NCBI GenBank assembly: GCA_012845835.1
Contig: JABAKD010000016.1
Span: 7,461,919 to 7,525,918 of the forward strand
Length of the DNA: 64,000 bases
Direction of reading: 5' to 3'
From: Undaria pinnatifida
Taxonomy: Eukaryota > Sar > Phaeophyceae > Laminariales > Alariaceae
Made by a program: the position numbers and the translations under genes. The notes below the pieces were generated by a model. That model ran no database searches. It worked only from the letters and a program-made list of their open reading frames with translations, and was not told where the DNA came from. How positions within the stretch are numbered: the stretch's first letter is position 1; each line of letters starts with the position of its first letter. Shown one piece after another: positions 45,001 through 56,189 of this stretch.

Positions 45001-48000
45001 AGGGTAGACATTTCCGTGAAGACGGGTTGTCTTTCTCGCGTCTTCAGCATGTAGAGCGGTCTCGCCTTTGCTTTTTTGGAGTGTGTATATATTTTTGATT
45101 AGATTTCTGTTGTCGGAAATCCCAGGTGGTCCAGCGAGACACGGGAGATTCATGCATGCGCGGGTGGACAGGCGCCCCTATCATTGTTTTGTGCCGATCG
45201 TAGATTAAAAACCCCTTTAGACCTTTAGAGCCCCAAATCCCTCTGTACCAATGCCAAGTAATTTGTCCAAAAAACGAGTTTTCAGTTGGAAAGGCGTTAC
45301 GTACCCCCCTGCATTGGACCAAATCTGGCCTCCTGCCCCCAGTCGGTGGTCCTTCCCCCACTCCATTGTGTTATCGTACTCTTCGTTGGCCACTGGTCGG
45401 GTGTCGGTTCTGTTTTTTTCATCGTTCCCGATTTTACTTGGTTCAACATTTTATGATTCTCAGTGGCGCATAGGTTTCCCGAGTGTAAATTCGACTAAAA
45501 GTTTGTTGATTTCAGGATGGAGCATATTCATGGTGAAAGGAGCACCTAAGGAATGCCTCGTTCAGTAATCGGCTCACCTTAACGTCCTTATACTACGCTC
45601 GTGCGTTTCTCTTTTCTGCTAGGAGCACCTAACGGATACCTCGTTCCGGAATCATCTCAACTGAACTTCCCCGTGTTGCGCTCGTGCGTTTCTCTCTTTC
45701 TCTTGTGCTGGTGTTGTTTTACCGCGACGACCACGGCAGGGAACAAATGGAGGCGTTACTCCGATGGGGACGATTGCATCAGTGGCTGCTGGGTTGACGA
45801 TGGGCGTCGGTACGTTTTTATAGTCATCTCACGGTCGGGGTTGCGCTTCGTGGGCCATCTGGTGTTTCTGTCGTTTTGATTGGCTGACCTCCTCAAGCGA
45901 GGATCTACCGGTCAGTCTGATAGCTTTACGAGTACAATGGTTGTTTTTAAGGACTGGCGCAGAGCGAAGTGTTGGTCGGGTTGCGCGAACGAATGCCGTC
46001 GAAGACATGTTTCGGGTGATGGTGGTGAAATGGTGAGATATTCAGCTCCCTCGTGTTAGGAGCTCAGAAACTTCAAGCATTGACTCTGGACTCTCGCGCG
46101 AAAGCCTACATTTTGGGGATTTAAATTGAACCGGGTTGACGGCCAGTCCTGCTGTGCTGCTGTGCTGCTGTACTGGCTGCCAGGCTGATGCGCACCGAAG
46201 GCGGTAGATGCACGCGAGGTATCTATATGAAGCGATTCTTGAGTACAGCTATAGGTACTGGAGTACGAAGCACTCGTCATTTTTGGCACCCGTATCATAG
46301 CGTGGGATGACATTTACTAAAGATGTAAATACATTCAGCTGTGAGATTTGCAACGTCCTTGTCAAGTTAGTACTTGCCGGTATCCTGTGGATCTGTACGC
46401 TGCCTGTATGTAGCAAGGTCGATATGCAACGAAGAAATGTGCTCGTAAATAGCGTTGGCATGTTTTGATCGTCTTTGCCAAGTTAGCATTTGTCGGTATA
46501 AACTGGATCCGTGTGGCACTGCACCTGTGTGCATAGTGCAAGTTCCATATCAAATCGAAAAATGAACTTGTAAATATCTGGTTGATGCGTCATAAAAATA
46601 GATGCAATGGAGCTTGAGCTGATTCGGTGCAACCTGCGCCAATGAGCCTCAACAAACGTTGCTACGTGTTGGTCGTCTTTTGTCGGGGTATCCTTTGCCG
46701 GCATATATGTTTGGATCTGTATGGTACCTGTGTGTACATAGCGAGGTTGATATCCGATCGAGCACTGTACTCATAAACATTTGGCAGGTACGCTACCAAA
46801 ATAAATGCGGTGGGATATGAGCTTAGTGCGGTGCAACCTGAGCCAGTGAGCTCCAACGAATGGGCGTTGGTACGTTTTGATCGTATTTTTTTTATTGGTC
46901 AATTACTCCATGCATGAAATGTTTGTAGGCGTTTGCGTATTTGCGACATATTAAATGTCAAAAAGGATAAATGTGCCTGTTGTCTCTACGAACTCCCAGG
47001 CCGTTACGCGTAACCATATCGTAAACCTCGCACACTCAGCGTCCTCGCCCCATGTCTCATGGAGAAATTTGATAGACTAGTCGTCAACGCAAAAACGGGC
47101 ATTGTCACAGGAGATAAGTGGTGGTCACAGACGGCCAAACAGGAAGGAAGGAGATAAGACAAGCCCAATTTTTTTTTGTGCAACATGTGGGAAAAGCATC
47201 GTATTGAGCCCCCAATTTTCGGAAGTGCCTCTATTTAGGCGTAGGAACGGTGCCCCTTAGTCCCGAAAGGGACGCGTGGTTAATGGTAAAATGACTCAGG
47301 ACAAGCAGCTAATGAGTACGCCCCTCCCCCCTCATGTCTCAGCCGCTGCGCTCCTACCTACTGTTTTACGTTTTCCGTTTCGTTTCTTCCCACCGATGGC
47401 CTTAAGGCTTCGAGGTTTTTTCCCGTTGGTGTTTCTCCTGCCACTATTGTTGTTGCTTCTTCGTCTTCTTTTTTCCGTCCCGTGGCCAATTAAAAAATAG
47501 TGCCTTCCGTCCCGTATTTCAACCACTGCGCCCCTACGTTTTATTGTTCCTTCTCCGCGTTCGTGGCTGCGTTACCGTAACCTTTGTAAATATATATATA
47601 TATATCCCCCCTGTATCTCACGTGCTACCTTCCTACGTAACTTTGTTGTTACTTTTTTCTTTTTTCGTTCCTGCGTTTCTGTACACTAAAAGGCTTCGTG
47701 GTTTTCGGGTTCATTTTTCGGCTGTCACCTCCTGCCTCGGCAAGCTCGGCTGAGGCCATCGTTCACGTTTCTTTCTCTTCTCAACTACCTCTGGTTTTTC
47801 TGGGGGCGTTGAGTGGGTTTGTTGGGTCCATCTTGGACTCGCTTATGGGGGCCGTCTTCCAAGCTACGTACTTCGACACGTGAGCGCCATGGTTTCACCG
47901 TAGCGATGTGTGCAGGTGATGCGTATTGCGGTATAGAGGAGCAGCGCCTTGGTTTTCTGAGGCACTCAACCGAAGAACGTTCCTTAGATGCCTGTTACGA

Positions 48001-51000
48001 CAGAGGTGCGCCACTTTTGTTCTGAGGTTTTTCTCAGTTTCGAAGCTTAAGACATGTCCCTCCCCCATAAAACTGATTTGGAGAAAGAAAAAACTGCTGA
48101 CCGGATTTGAAAAAAAGACACACACACATAGCGAAGGTATAGAACGAGAATCATGCAAAAAAACAAAAAAAACTGTTCCCGACGTTTTTGGGGTTCAGGA
48201 ACCCCGTCACTCAGAAAGTATTTTCAGACGAAACGTGATTACTCCATCGTAGCCTGCGTCCATGCCTATTTGCTTACGAAACCCAAGAGAGAGGGTGGCG
48301 GCGCGATGGACTCTCGAAGAAAAGGAACAGATAAATAGTCAGCACCCGCCACCGGCTGAAGTTGACCAAGAAACGAGCGGCCCCGGTGTATCACGCAGCT
48401 TGCAAAGATGAGTATCGACCCTAAATTTGTCGAACTCGCAGCTGACGTGTTTTAGAAGAATTGAAAAACGAACAAAAATGAAAGCTTAATTAAGTCAGCT
48501 GCACGATCCCGTGAGCTGTGTAGGTAGCTGACGAACGGTATTGTACTAAGGAAGCGTGCTGCGATCGGGGCACCATTTTTGGCCGTTTGGGTTTGTAACT
48601 GGCGTTGACGACGAGGAACTAACTACCCGCCATCAATGGAGCTTGGAACACAATCTGTCTATGTGTGTTTTCACAGTATCATTCGTCAGATACATAGGTA
48701 GTGGGAGTCCTCATCGGGGTTGCACTTTTATTTTATATATTTTTTCTCGACAAAACTCGTTGTTTGGATGACCTATACCTATACCCCGCCTTAAGTGAGG
48801 AAATGGGCCTCGGAAAAAAAAACGTTACGCACCTCTGCTGTATCGTAGTATTCCGTAATATTACATTATATTATATGATATGATATGATATGATATGATA
48901 TGGCATGGTATGTTATGATATGATATTATATTATATGATATGATGTGATGTGATTTGGCATGGTATGTTATGATATGATATGGTATGGTATGGTATGATA
49001 TGATATGATATGATATGATATGATATTATATTATATTATATAGTATGACATGATATGATATTGTATGATTGATATGATATGATATTACTGCGTATATCAT
49101 ATGATATTATATGTCACTTTTGGTTTGAGACATTTCGTTGCTGTGGCTCGAGGTGAGTGACCCACCCCCCTGTTTCGTTTGCGGTCTTACTTCGAGGTAT
49201 ATCTTTCGCGCCACTTTATTTTTTGCGATATGGATCCGCAATGATATGGTAAAAGCCACCTGCGCCAAAATAATTCGCCTAACGTTGTGTTTTTTGTCCG
49301 TGAGGTAGAGAGTTACTCGTGCGAAGGGGCTCAAATCCAGTAGTGATAATCGGAGTACAAACATGTATACTGACTCCAAATATTACGGGTAGCTCTCCTC
49401 AGTTTGGGAGCTCCGTCAGCAAGAAATTTCTGGGCTAAAAATATCAACCGATGCCTGCTTCGATAAAGGGGTCGCATTTTTTTGGCTGAAATATTTTGTG
49501 AATCAGCGGGGCTCCTTAACCCAAATTCGTCAGTCGGAAATCTCATTTTTTTTTTGCAGCGTGACGGTTTGGTACACCTAGGCTATCATATGTAGGGCAT
49601 TGTCCATCGAGTTTTGCTCGTTTCAATCTTGCTCAAAAATCAGTGTATGGTGTGGGAGTATAGACCTCCTCGAGTGATTTGAGTCTCATTATGAAACGAA
49701 CCGGTTCACACCTACGGTATTGTAGCATATATGTCAACCCCTACTGTAGCTGGCAAGGCTCACGTTCTCAGAATGTTTCTTGAACCGAAATCAGGTTTTG
49801 TGGAAGTGTCTTGTTTGACCCTCTGGCAGCATCCAGGGCAATTTGCTGACCTATTATCCTCACGTGGAAATAAAAATGAAGAAAAAAAACGCACGCGGCC
49901 AACGTATTTATCACGCAGCTTTTTGCCGAGCTTAGTATTGTCCATTTGACTGGTCGAACTTGCGACTGACGCTTTTAAAGTATTTTTTTTATGTACTTAA
50001 AAGAGGTTTAGCTTTTGTTGCTCGCTTCACGTGGGGATGGACGTAATTCGTCGGGTTTGGTGGTGCTCCACTTAATGTATCACACCCATGTTCCGCGCCC
50101 GAGGTCCACCTGTCTCGCACTGATGTGCACGCGGCGTGGCAAGAGCGGTCACGTTCAAAACTTGCGGAAACCCTGCTGGTGTTTTTGCGCACGGTAGGCT
50201 CTGTCGCGTGATAATAGTTGATAGGGGTCTCTCGAAGCACATGCTGCGGTGGCGGGTGAATGTTTTTTTTTTCTTCTAACGTTCCTTTTTCTCGCTTGAG
50301 GAGGTCGTTATCGTATTACTACCGGAAAAACGGTTTCGAGAACCAACGGGGAAAATCGTTGTAAATCGATGAACAAGAAAAAAAAACGAACAACTTGTAA
50401 AGCATGAAAAAATGCGCTACATACATGCTTCGATCAGAGGTGCACGGTTTTGTTTATTGGGGTTCCTCGCTTGCGGAGCTCTTGTGCCTTCTGAGGTAAA
50501 AGCTGCTTTTGAAGGGGAACAAATGGAATGTGCTAGACCATTAATATTCCCATGTCCTATTACAATTGTAGGTACGCAACTAAACGTTCTTTAGCAAGAA
50601 AATATTGAATTTCGGACGATTTTGGGTGAAGGGAGCCTCCGCCATTCCGAAAACTGATTTTAAGGGGGGAAAAGCGCAACTTCTATCATTGCGCGCGCCA
50701 AAAAGATTTCCAACGATATCATGCCCCTCTCCTGCAAAACTGTTCATTGGTAGCACGTTTTTGGACAGTATTTTTTTCTGTATAGCGAGGCTCCTTGACC
50801 CAAAATCATCGGTTTGTCAAAAATTCGTCTTGCTATATGATTCGTTGTTGTTTTTGTTGTTTTTTCACACTTCTGCCTTCCAGCTTCTGGACAAGCCGTG
50901 GTCACAGGTGTCGTCTATTCCCTCCCCCCGGTTCTTGCCTTCAATTTTCATCGCGTATAGGGTTCAGCAATCCCACTGCTCGTCGATTTTTCATCGAGTG

Positions 51001-54000
51001 TTGCTAACTCACGCTCTCGCGCTTCCCGCAAGTCAATTTGTGCACAGGAAAAAATCCCTGCGAATTTATTCGAGTATGCACTCGAGGGGACTCAAACTCA
51101 TGAAATTGACTTATACCAGGCTCGAGGATAACCTGATACGCTACCGGGGCGTATACCTATACGAGCTGGTTCCAGCGACAAACCAAAGTTTCCATCTTCG
51201 GGCTATAAAAAGATGGACATACTGAAAATCACAACGCTAAACATATGCACGTGACCTCATCAACGAGGGTGGTGTGGTATTCACTATGGTCGGATCCACC
51301 GAAGGAAGTGCCACTCAGGGGCTTTTCCCACTCACACACGTGGTGACCCTAATCATGGGATTAGGGACCACTTATTTCTTTTATTATATCATCCGTTCGG
51401 GAAACCATAGTTTCCCCCGCATCTCCGAAGATGATACCATCACATACACCAAAATACCATATAGTAAATCAGACTTGTGCACAGGCATGAACCAACATCC
51501 CCCCTGCCTGTGTGCACGTAATGATAACGATCAAGTCGAACATATCGAAGATTGGGGCCGCCAATCATATCAATAGTTCTACTCTACCATCTCCGCAGAT
51601 TTTATGCAGTGATACACATGATACATCAGACTTGTGCACAGGCATAAACCAACATGGGGCACATCGGTTAAGCTAGTTTTGGCGTGGCAGCTGCAGTTCG
51701 CGAGATATGGGAATTGTTTGTACTACTTGGGCAGGCGTTGTTGCATCGGGAATTTTGTTGTCTATAGTGAAAAAAATGTAGTCTTAAGGCCAAAAATCGA
51801 TCAATACGTCGACGCTAGGCATGTTGACATAATGGTATGGACATGGACAAGACGTCCGTAATGCTTGTTTTGTTCTGAGAGTTGTACAAGGCCGAAATAT
51901 AAAACGTCTGTCAAAGTAGTCGAACAATGTATTGACCTTTTGGAAATCCTTTAGGGAAAAATTACGTTTCACGGGAATCAAGAAAGCGCGCTCGTTTTTA
52001 GAGTTGGAGAATAAAAGTTGGCAGGGTTGTCCGTCATGACAAGAAGATAAAAACTAGTGAATGGCCCTTTGCTGCATGTACGATATAAACAAGTATATTT
52101 TCGGCACCAAAGATTTTTCGTTTTTCACCTGATGAACTGCCCCAATGTGATTCAATATGCCATCTGTACTCGAAATATCTTCGTGTACCCACGCGCAGGC
52201 CGCCGAGAGTACGACCAGGCACGATCCCGTTCACGATTACGAGCATCATCTATCTCTGCCTCGATCGGGGGGAGAGTCCGATGATATCTCGTTGCCGCCA
52301 TCTGTGATGCGCATGTGCTTGATCATGATGTTGAATTTGTTGTTGCCGTTTCCCCGCTTTTGTTTTTGTTTGTTTTGGCACAAGCAACACAACTCGCTCG
52401 AACCGTTTCCAAATGCACACACACGCTCTCGGCCTACCAGTATCGGGGATTGAGGAGACAAACAACAACCCGTATCTGCACGTAATATCTTACCGGTCGA
52501 GGCGAGGCCTTTTGTCGACGCTTCCGCGCTCGCTTCCTGTGCCTCGTATGAAGCGCTGCCTCGTATGAAGCGCTTCGCCTTCGATGTTGCTTCTTGCTCT
52601 CGCTAATTCCCCGATTCGCCGTCTAACGATGAACTCGAGAATCACGAAATCACGAATTATCTGGTCCAGCAAGCGACCGCTGTCCAGTTGTAAACAACAG
52701 CTCTGTCTGTTCGCGTGTTCTACCAGTCTGCCAGCACCGCCCTGTGCGGTATCCACTTGGTATCCCCACAAGCGCGATCAACCAAACAATGCCAGCTGAT
52801 AGTACTTCGTATTCCGCCAGATAATATGAACCATAACGCCGAATTCTCTCTATGAACAAACAACATATTATTCTTACCGGTTCCCTATTCCTAATCATGT
52901 TTCTCTTTTTTTTTTCAAGTCTCATGAGATATTTCGGGTCAAAACTACCGAAAATCCCCAACTAATGTAAAGAAAAAAAAAAGTGCAAGAACCCCCCCCC
53001 CCCCCCTCAAAAGGCCCTTCACATCCTTTTTTCTTCGTGTCATGACGGACAACCTTGCCAAATTTCATTCTCCAACTCTTAACACCAGACCAGCGCGCTT
53101 TCTTGCGAAGATGTATTATTTTGGGCGTCGATGCAATCAGAGCTCGTGGGCCATGGAAGTCCTACTCGGGTTGCGCTCTGGATTTTTTCTCAAAGTCGTA
53201 TTTTTGATTTTTTCTCAAGTCGAGAGCCTCACAAAAGAATGGAGGTGCCAACACCCCTGTACAGGTATCTGCATTCTTTTTAGGTTTTCACTAAGCTGCA
53301 TATATTGTATATGTTGTATATATATTGTATTGATTAAATCCTAGGTTGGGGAGCCCAGCAGCCAGAAAACGTTTGGCCAGAGAGCGATGCTGCTGTAGTG
53401 GGTGCCCCGATTTAAGAACACCACGTGACTCAAAGCCGAAACAAGCGCTCTTAACTGTATACTTTGAAGTACGAAGTATTTTGCTCGTATCTGTAGTGGG
53501 CAATACGCAATCGTTGAGTTTTCGAATAGGACTCATCCCGCGGTAGGCGTTGCGGTTGTCGGGCCAATCGTTGCTGACCTTCTGATTGGTCGAGCTTTCT
53601 CGAGTGCGGAACTGCCGGTTAGCGCGATGACTTTTACGGGTATGTTTTGTTTTAGGGCTAGATTAATAGGGCATCGAAAACAAAAAAATGTTGGTCGGGT
53701 TGCACGAACGGATGTCTTCGAAGTCATATTTCGGATGAGATGTTGAGCTCCCCATGTCAAAAGCTGAGAAACTTCTGCTGCACCCCTATTATAGTGTGTG
53801 ATGGCTGATAGTCGGGGGATGCCGATTTGACCGCTCTTAAGTCCCGAATGTTTCTTATCCTGGGCACTCTCAACCCCTTTAGAGTCCCAAAACCCCTCCT
53901 TATGGTAATTCCAAGTAATTTGTTCCCAGAGTGGGTTTTCAGCTACGAAAGCGTTAACCCCTTTAGAGCCCCAGACACCCCTCCCTATGCTAATTCCAAG

Positions 54001-56065
54001 CAATTTTCCCTCAAAAAGATTGTTCAGTTGTAGAAAGGTTACCCACTGTACCTCTGTCGGAGCATGTGTCCGTGAAGTTACTGTAGTTGGCGATGCGATA
54101 TGTATGAAGAGCCCGTATGAGCGCTTTTGTTTGCCCCTGTTCCGTGACCGCGCGCGCGTGAAATGACAGGAGTCGATTGATGGTTAATGACCGCCCGTCT
54201 CGGGCCGCGTTCAAGGAAAATAGTCTGGTCCTCCTGTGCGGTTGGAACATTCTGAGCAACGAGCAGGTCAACGTGCTGTCGGTAAGAAAGGAGCGGGCGG
54301 GGGGATCAGGGTGGGGATCTATTGAGGGTACCTTACCGCTTTTTCGACAAATGGTTGACATACTCTTAAATGATGTATACTCGAACCCTAACGCTGACCC
54401 TAACCCAATGAAACGCAACAACCAACCAATGTACGGTGAAACCCCCTTCGTCCCGTGCTCAGTGTGCGTCAACCATGTTGTCAAAAAAGGGGTAAGCTCT
54501 ACTGGATCTATTAATAGTTGATAGCATAATAATTTGTTTTTTACCCATGTTACGATAGGCGTACATTTTTTTTTATGTCATTCTGAGGCAGGCGCCTCTC
54601 TTGAACTTTTTTTTTTTGTTTTCTACCGGAAAAATGATTCCACACTACGGTAATTCCAAGTTGTTCCCCCCCCCAAAAAAACGTGGTTGCAGTTAGTTCT
54701 GAAGGGGTTGAGGAAGCTCTCTCTACGTAGGTCGTTCAAAAAACTGTTTTCTTGAAAGAGAAATTAAAGTTTAGCCCGATCTGATATTTGGACGCATGCC
54801 ACGGCGGTGGAGATGCACCAATATACGCCCCACCGAACAACTGATTTTTGGAGAACAATCAAACAGCTTCATGCCCGTAAAACAATCCCATGTCCTACTG
54901 TAGGCATACAACAAGACGTTTTGCAGAAAATAAAATGTGAAATTCTTGGGGGATTTGGGCGATTAATGCCTTTCCTACTGGAACCCCTTTTGGGGGGACA
55001 AATTTACTTGAAGGTTGTATAGGTAGAGATTTGGGGGCTCGAAAGGGGTAAGGGGTTAAGGAGCCCCGTCATCCAGAAAAAAAAATCCGCCGAAAAGTGC
55101 TGCTATCTCTATCGTAGCACGCGTCTTTTTTTTTTACACCAGCGATACACTTGGTAGTTCCTCCTCGTCAGTCAGAAAAAAAAAACATGGCCAAAAACTG
55201 CTATGACCGACCACCTCATCGTAGCACGCCTCATTATTGCAATTGCGAAAACCGTCCGGACATTTTCTGTTGTCGCCTTGCGGCGTAGCTTAATTTGTTA
55301 TGGATTTGTTTAGATCAACGGGGCGTGTTTGCTGCGGCGTGAGATTACACCAGATATTACGCTTTTGCATGTTATATGTATGCGTTGAAGCGCATTTGGC
55401 TTGAAGTTGTACCGCGTTTTGTCCCAGGTTGCACCTATACTAAATACAAGTCTTTTGTCCCCAAAAACATAGACTCAGTTCGTTCTAACAGTGGCGGCCG
55501 GGGGGGGAGTGGGGCGAAGTAAATTATCACATTTCTTAGTCACTTTATCGTTGACCGGGCATGCATTCCTCACGAGACGGAGCATCGTTCCTGCTCATAA
55601 CAGATACACCTCCGAAATTCGAGTGCTCATTGTTATTTTTTTAGTATGTACCTGGTAGTACATACAAGCTTGGGGGCGAGAGAATACGGCTTCCAGCGGA
55701 GGGTACGTGTACTGCAGGCAACGCTACTCGTGCGGATTTCTTTGTTATTTTTCAATGCGTCAGCTACACGAGTTCGACCGATTGCGTGGTCGATACTCAG
55801 AGCTGTGCAAGCTGTGTGACATGCCGGCCGCCCGTTTTTACGCATACCTGGTATTCGTTGCTTGTTCCGTGAGCATTTGAGGTTGTTTTATACCTGGTGT
55901 ACACTGGTACCTGGTACCTGGTCCCTGGTATATTTTTTTTCCTAGTGAGAAATACACTATGACAAATATTCTTGCGTCTGACAGAAAAACCCCTTCGCTC
56001 GTCGCGATCTGCAGGCGGTGCTGACGTCGGTTTTGGCAGGATGGTTTGGACGTTTCCTCCTGTGA
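35924..56065 (+). CDS. TMEM19: DUF92 / TMEM19-type integral membrane protein, 8 exons
   Basis: Joins: 35924-36037, 42671-42805, 43918-44102, 44752-44824, 45740-45809, 47693-47879, 54170-54281, 56015-56065. All phases agree and give about 308 residues, close to the usual ~300-340. Diagnostic family motifs appear in order: GGAIA/GFAVG, the KSSSILTK and DYKEGGQRG block, AYLG...GDTW, SSELGILS...PRLIT, GTNGGVTPMG, GFVGSILDSLMGA, and NILSNEQVNVLS near the end. Six or so hydrophobic segments fit an integral membrane protein. Known family: animal TMEM19 and plant VTE6/PGR; VTE6 is a phytyl-phosphate kinase of tocopherol synthesis in the chloroplast envelope. The present sequence does not tell which activity applies. 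One intron begins with GC. The start could be upstream at 35,801 in the same frame. Confidence 0.87.
36345..36430. repeat. Foldback (palindromic) element A
   Basis: Nearly perfect inverted repeat with ends TGTTCGTTTATAAA and TTTATAAATGAACA; the inner arms are ACCGAGCTGCTCAG and its complement. About 83 bases, MITE-like. The same family occurs at 39,540-39,628. Confidence 0.85.
36710..37145. repeat. ~350-bp dispersed repeat with hairpins, copy 2, plus start of a further copy
   Basis: 36,710-37,070 matches 25,500-25,860. At 37,083-37,145 the first ~60 bases (TTACGGACCACTTAATG, GTATTTGATTGGACGAGGC) begin again, then diverge. A related hairpin segment lies at 56,840-56,960. Confidence 0.78.
37200..38180 (-). 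pseudogene. Degenerate coding remnant of unknown origin
   Basis: Consecutive minus-strand frames of 69-154 codons, in shifting phases, rich in Arg, Trp and Pro, suggest a decayed long ORF, probably of a mobile element. I recognise no catalytic motif with confidence. The opposite strand is also open in places, so this is a weak call. Confidence 0.3.
38910..39482 (-). mobile_element. Copia-like reverse transcriptase fragment
   Basis: The minus strand at about 39,310-39,370 reads DGKVELIVAVHVDGIVIAV, resembling the YVDD strand of Ty1/copia reverse transcriptases with the second Asp changed to Gly. Flanking frames are shifted. A short, inactive fragment inside TMEM19-type intron 1. Confidence 0.4.
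39540..39628. repeat. Foldback (palindromic) element B
   Basis: Ends TGTTCCTTTATAAG and CTTTACAAACGAACA, inner arms CCACTGAGCTACTCAGTC and GACTGAGTAGCTCAGCGG around a 5-base loop. Same family as 36,345-36,430. Confidence 0.85.
40769..40863. repeat. (CAA/CCA)n trinucleotide repeat
   Basis: Uninterrupted CAA with a short CCA block. The flank GGACTTGATTA...GAGTTAATG before it is shared with a shorter (CAA)n at about 57,145-57,191, so the tract travels with a dispersed repeat. Confidence 0.9.
42125..42570. repeat. C-rich stretch and CTACGGCCATGC repeat copy
   Basis: CCCCACCC-rich runs flank a copy (about 42,220-42,390) of the repeat seen at 22,380-22,550. A third truncated unit (ATGGTCATGCATGAAATGA) lies at 42,488-42,510. 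It ends about 100 bases before exon 2 of the TMEM19-type gene. Confidence 0.8.
42671..42805 (+). CDS. TMEM19: TMEM19-type exon 2 with GC donor
   Basis: Forty-five codons: GFAVGLVSLG, a hydrophobic segment, then FYKSSSILTKVGFDEKAK and DYK. Acceptor GATAG|GGC. The only donor that joins correctly to EGGQRG in exon 3 is AAG|GCAAGC, a GC-AG intron. Confidence 0.88.
43085..43215. repeat. ~18-bp tandem repeat (TTTCTCGTACGTGTTGCT-type)
   Basis: Seven to eight degenerate units built around CTCGTACGTGT in intron 2 of the TMEM19-type gene. Confidence 0.85.
43918..44102 (+). CDS. TMEM19: TMEM19-type exon 3
   Basis: Sixty-one codons plus two bases. It starts EGGQRGAVQVLS, has two membrane-like stretches, and ends AYLGFYACCAGDT with W split across the junction (TG|GTGAGC). 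EGGQR and GDTW are the strongest DUF92 signatures. Confidence 0.92.
44215..44470. repeat. ~90-bp tandem repeat in intron 3
   Basis: Three to four units sharing GTGGAAAGGTCCGTAAA, GTCCCTCTTTAGACTTAGC and GTCGAAGTATACT. Confidence 0.85.
44752..44824 (+). CDS. TMEM19: TMEM19-type exon 4
   Basis: Starts with the last base of the GDTW Trp, then SSELGILSRTKPRLITKLSK and IVPP. Acceptor TGGCAG|G, donor CCG|GTAAGC, phase 0. Confidence 0.9.
45520..45735. repeat. ~115-bp duplication before exon 5
   Basis: GGAGCACCTAAGGAATGCCT at about 45,539 and AGGAGCACCTAACGGATACC at about 45,622 are each followed by CTACGCTCGTGCGTTTCTC-like sequence (also before exon 5). The second is preceded by CTGCTAG, like an acceptor. 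Confidence 0.6.
45740..45809 (+). CDS. TMEM19: TMEM19-type exon 5 (GTNGG motif)
   Basis: Twenty-three codons plus one base: GTNGGVTPMGTIASVAAG and LTMGV. GTNGGV is a family signature. Acceptor GGCAG|GGA, donor GTCG|GTACGT in phase 1. Confidence 0.9.
45880..47690 (+). other. TMEM19-type intron 5
   Basis: No exon recognised. Degenerate ~160-bp repeats with GTATCC(T)GT-GGATCTGTA and GGTCGATATGCAACGA-like wording lie at about 46,330-46,800. A GAGCACC/C-tract repeat lies at 47,205-47,335, and the TATATATATATA tract at about 47,587-47,604. A pyrimidine-rich tract and CACTAAAAG precede exon 6. Confidence 0.5.
47693..47879 (+). CDS. TMEM19: TMEM19-type exon 6
   Basis: Two bases, 61 codons, two bases. 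Starts FVVFGFIFRL and contains VFLGALSGFVGSILDSLMGA, the conserved GLLGSxxDSxLGA membrane motif. Acceptor CTAAAAG|GC fits the phase 1 donor of exon 5. Donor GACAC|GTGAGC, phase 2. Confidence 0.88.
48844..49112. repeat. (GATAT)n pentanucleotide microsatellite
   Basis: ATGATATGATATGATAT-type repeats with interspersed TATTATAT, GGTAT and GCATGGTAT variants over about 270 bases. Confidence 0.95.
49113..54169 (+). other. TMEM19-type intron 6, remaining part
   Basis: No exon recognised. It contains TTGCAAAG-family copies (about 48,385-48,440 just before, and 49,905-49,985), a CCCCCGG...AGGGTTCAGCA copy at 50,890-51,000 like the window start, and two tandem TTCCAAGTAATTT repeats at 53,870-54,035. 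The frame at 50,605-51,225 (206 codons) includes that repeat and has no recognised motif. Confidence 0.45.
54170..54281 (+). CDS. TMEM19: TMEM19-type exon 7
   Basis: One base completing Thr, then 37 codons: SRLMVNDRPSRAAFKENSLV and CGWNILSNEQVNVLS. The V-L/N-x-x-V-N-x-L-S motif is conserved near the family C-terminus. Acceptor GACAG|G, donor TCG|GTAAGA. Confidence 0.86.
54282..56014 (+). other. TMEM19-type intron 7
   Basis: Contains TTCCAAGTAATTT-like repeats (54,640-54,715), sequence at about 54,870-54,960 resembling 50,545-50,640, a GAGCACC repeat copy (55,540-55,640), and a cluster of TACCTGGTA motifs at 55,649, 55,845 and 55,908 within 100-370 bases of exon 8. Confidence 0.5.
56015..56065 (+). 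CDS. TMEM19: TMEM19-type exon 8, C-terminus
   Basis: Sixteen codons and TGA: AVLTSVLAGWFGRFLL. Joined to NVLS it gives the short hydrophobic tail that closes DUF92 proteins. Acceptor ATCTGCAG|GCG, phase 0. It is too short to appear as an ORF and was found by extending the gene model. Confidence 0.8.
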   Translation, partial: AVLTSVLAGWFGRFLL

Positions 56066-56189
56066 CGATTCTATCGAATCGAAACTTGTTCTCCGTTTCT
56101 ACCAGCGGCGAGAGGGGAGGCATTTTAGGGCACGTTACCGTAATGGTTGCACTTTTGGGATTCTCATGGGCCAACTGTTGTTCTAAACC

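Noticed and set aside
50605-51225. 206-codon plus-strand frame
   Set aside because: It includes a dispersed repeat (50,890-51,000) that also occurs at the left edge of the window. There is no recognised motif, and it lies within an intron of the TMEM19-type gene.
54593-54770. Alternative last exon for the TMEM19-type gene after GAGGCAG
   Set aside because: It would encode a dispersed repeat. The exon at 56,015-56,065 gives a much better family-like tail in the correct phase.
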